DNA from: an uncultured Kangiella sp.
Lineage (GTDB): Bacteria; Pseudomonadota; Gammaproteobacteria; Enterobacterales; DSM-103792
Direction of reading: 5' to 3'
Length of the DNA stretch: 5,907 bases
Assembly: GCA_946480585.1 (NCBI GenBank)
Contig: CAMLKQ010000144.1
Location: forward strand, 1 to 5,907
A model generated the notes under the pieces. It was given only the letters and a program-made list of their open reading frames with translations, did not search any database and had not been told where the DNA came from. Of the stretch, positions 5,537 to 5,907 are shown piece by piece. Position numbers and translations under genes: made by a program. Position 1 is the stretch's first letter, and the number at the start of each line of letters is the position of its first letter.

Positions 5537-5907
5537 ATGAACACGCCGACCGAGTCCTCCGCCAATAGCGAACCAGCCCAGTCTGGCGAGCACGCCACCG
5601 GTTCCGAGCACGGACTCAAACGGGAAATCAGCCAACTGGGTTTTGCCGCGCTGACCTTGAATGGGGTGATCGGTGGCGGTCTGTTCGCCTTGCCGGCGCT
5701 TGCGGCCGCGCAAGCCGGAATGCTCAGTCCGTGGCTGTTTCTGATTTGCGCGGCGCTGTTCATGAGCATCGTGTTCTGCTTCGCCAGATTGGCGCGACTT
5801 TTCACCACCACTGGCGGCCCGAGCGTCTATGTCAGCGCCAGTTTCGGTCCGTGGCTCGGTTTTCAAACCGGTTGGCTGCTGTGGTTTGGCCGCATCACCG
5901 CGATGGC
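5537..5907 (+). CDS. APC-family amino acid permease, N-terminal part (runs off the window)
   Basis: The first 123 codons of an inner-membrane transporter that probably belongs to the amino acid-polyamine-organocation superfamily. Seen: a hydrophilic, Ser/Glu-rich N-terminus of about 33 residues with no signal peptide; then a hydrophobic segment at about 36-60 containing GVIGGGLF (43-50), the glycine-rich break of transmembrane helix 1 that binds the substrate backbone in APC carriers; a second hydrophobic helix at about 64-83; TGGPSVYV (92-99), like the family's TGG-(P)-YVY loop; and the start of a third helix (GPWLGFQTGWLLWFG). The ATG at 5537-5539 has a weak upstream AAAGGCG. The gene is read away from gluQRS and is cut by the window edge, not by a stop codon. 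Substrate cannot be deduced from this fragment. A role in glutamate or aspartate supply to GluQRS would be speculation. Confidence 0.83.
   Translation, partial: MNTPTESSANSEPAQSGEHATGSEHGLKREISQLGFAALTLNGVIGGGLFALPALAAAQAGMLSPWLFLICAALFMSIVFCFARLARLFTTTGGPSVYVSASFGPWLGFQTGWLLWFGRITAM

Overview
The window (about 60% G+C by eye) looks like the chromosome of a gammaproteobacterium. The PcnB, PanB, PanC, FolK and GluQRS proteins read as close relatives of the Escherichia coli and Pseudomonas enzymes, and a repeat between two genes matches the Pseudomonas-type REP family (GTAGGAGCGAGCTTG...). I cannot name the genus. No tRNA, rRNA, CRISPR array or insertion sequence is visible.

Layout. Six genes lie on the minus strand and are transcribed right to left: gluQRS (4545-5414), pcnB (3072-4448), folK (2581-3075), a deoxynucleoside-kinase-family gene (1878-2513), panB (1058-1852) and panC (93-941). 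pcnB and folK share an ATGA overlap. The next two gaps are 67 and 25 bp. The 116-bp panB-panC gap is mostly filled by an inverted pair of REP sequences (977-1050). A 96-bp gap with several small inverted repeats separates gluQRS from pcnB. At the right edge a plus-strand gene for an APC-family amino-acid permease starts at 5537, divergent from gluQRS, and runs out of the window.

How the genes fit together. GluQRS glutamylates queuosine in tRNA-Asp and PcnB polyadenylates RNA 3' ends, so the first two genes belong to RNA metabolism. FolK makes a folate precursor. PanB uses the folate cofactor 5,10-methylene-tetrahydrofolate to make ketopantoate, and PanC makes pantothenate for coenzyme A. The kinase between folK and panB is probably a nucleoside-salvage enzyme. 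Methylene-folate is also used for dTMP synthesis, which gives a tentative metabolic link.

Most of the window is core metabolism. The points most worth checking are the REP doublet inside the pan operon, the pcnB start (a GTG next to an ATT that aligns with the rare AUU start of E. coli pcnB), the kinase with a changed catalytic-region motif, a four-cysteine zinc site in GluQRS, and phased TTTGCA repeats in the divergent promoter region. I see no clear new defence or mobile system.
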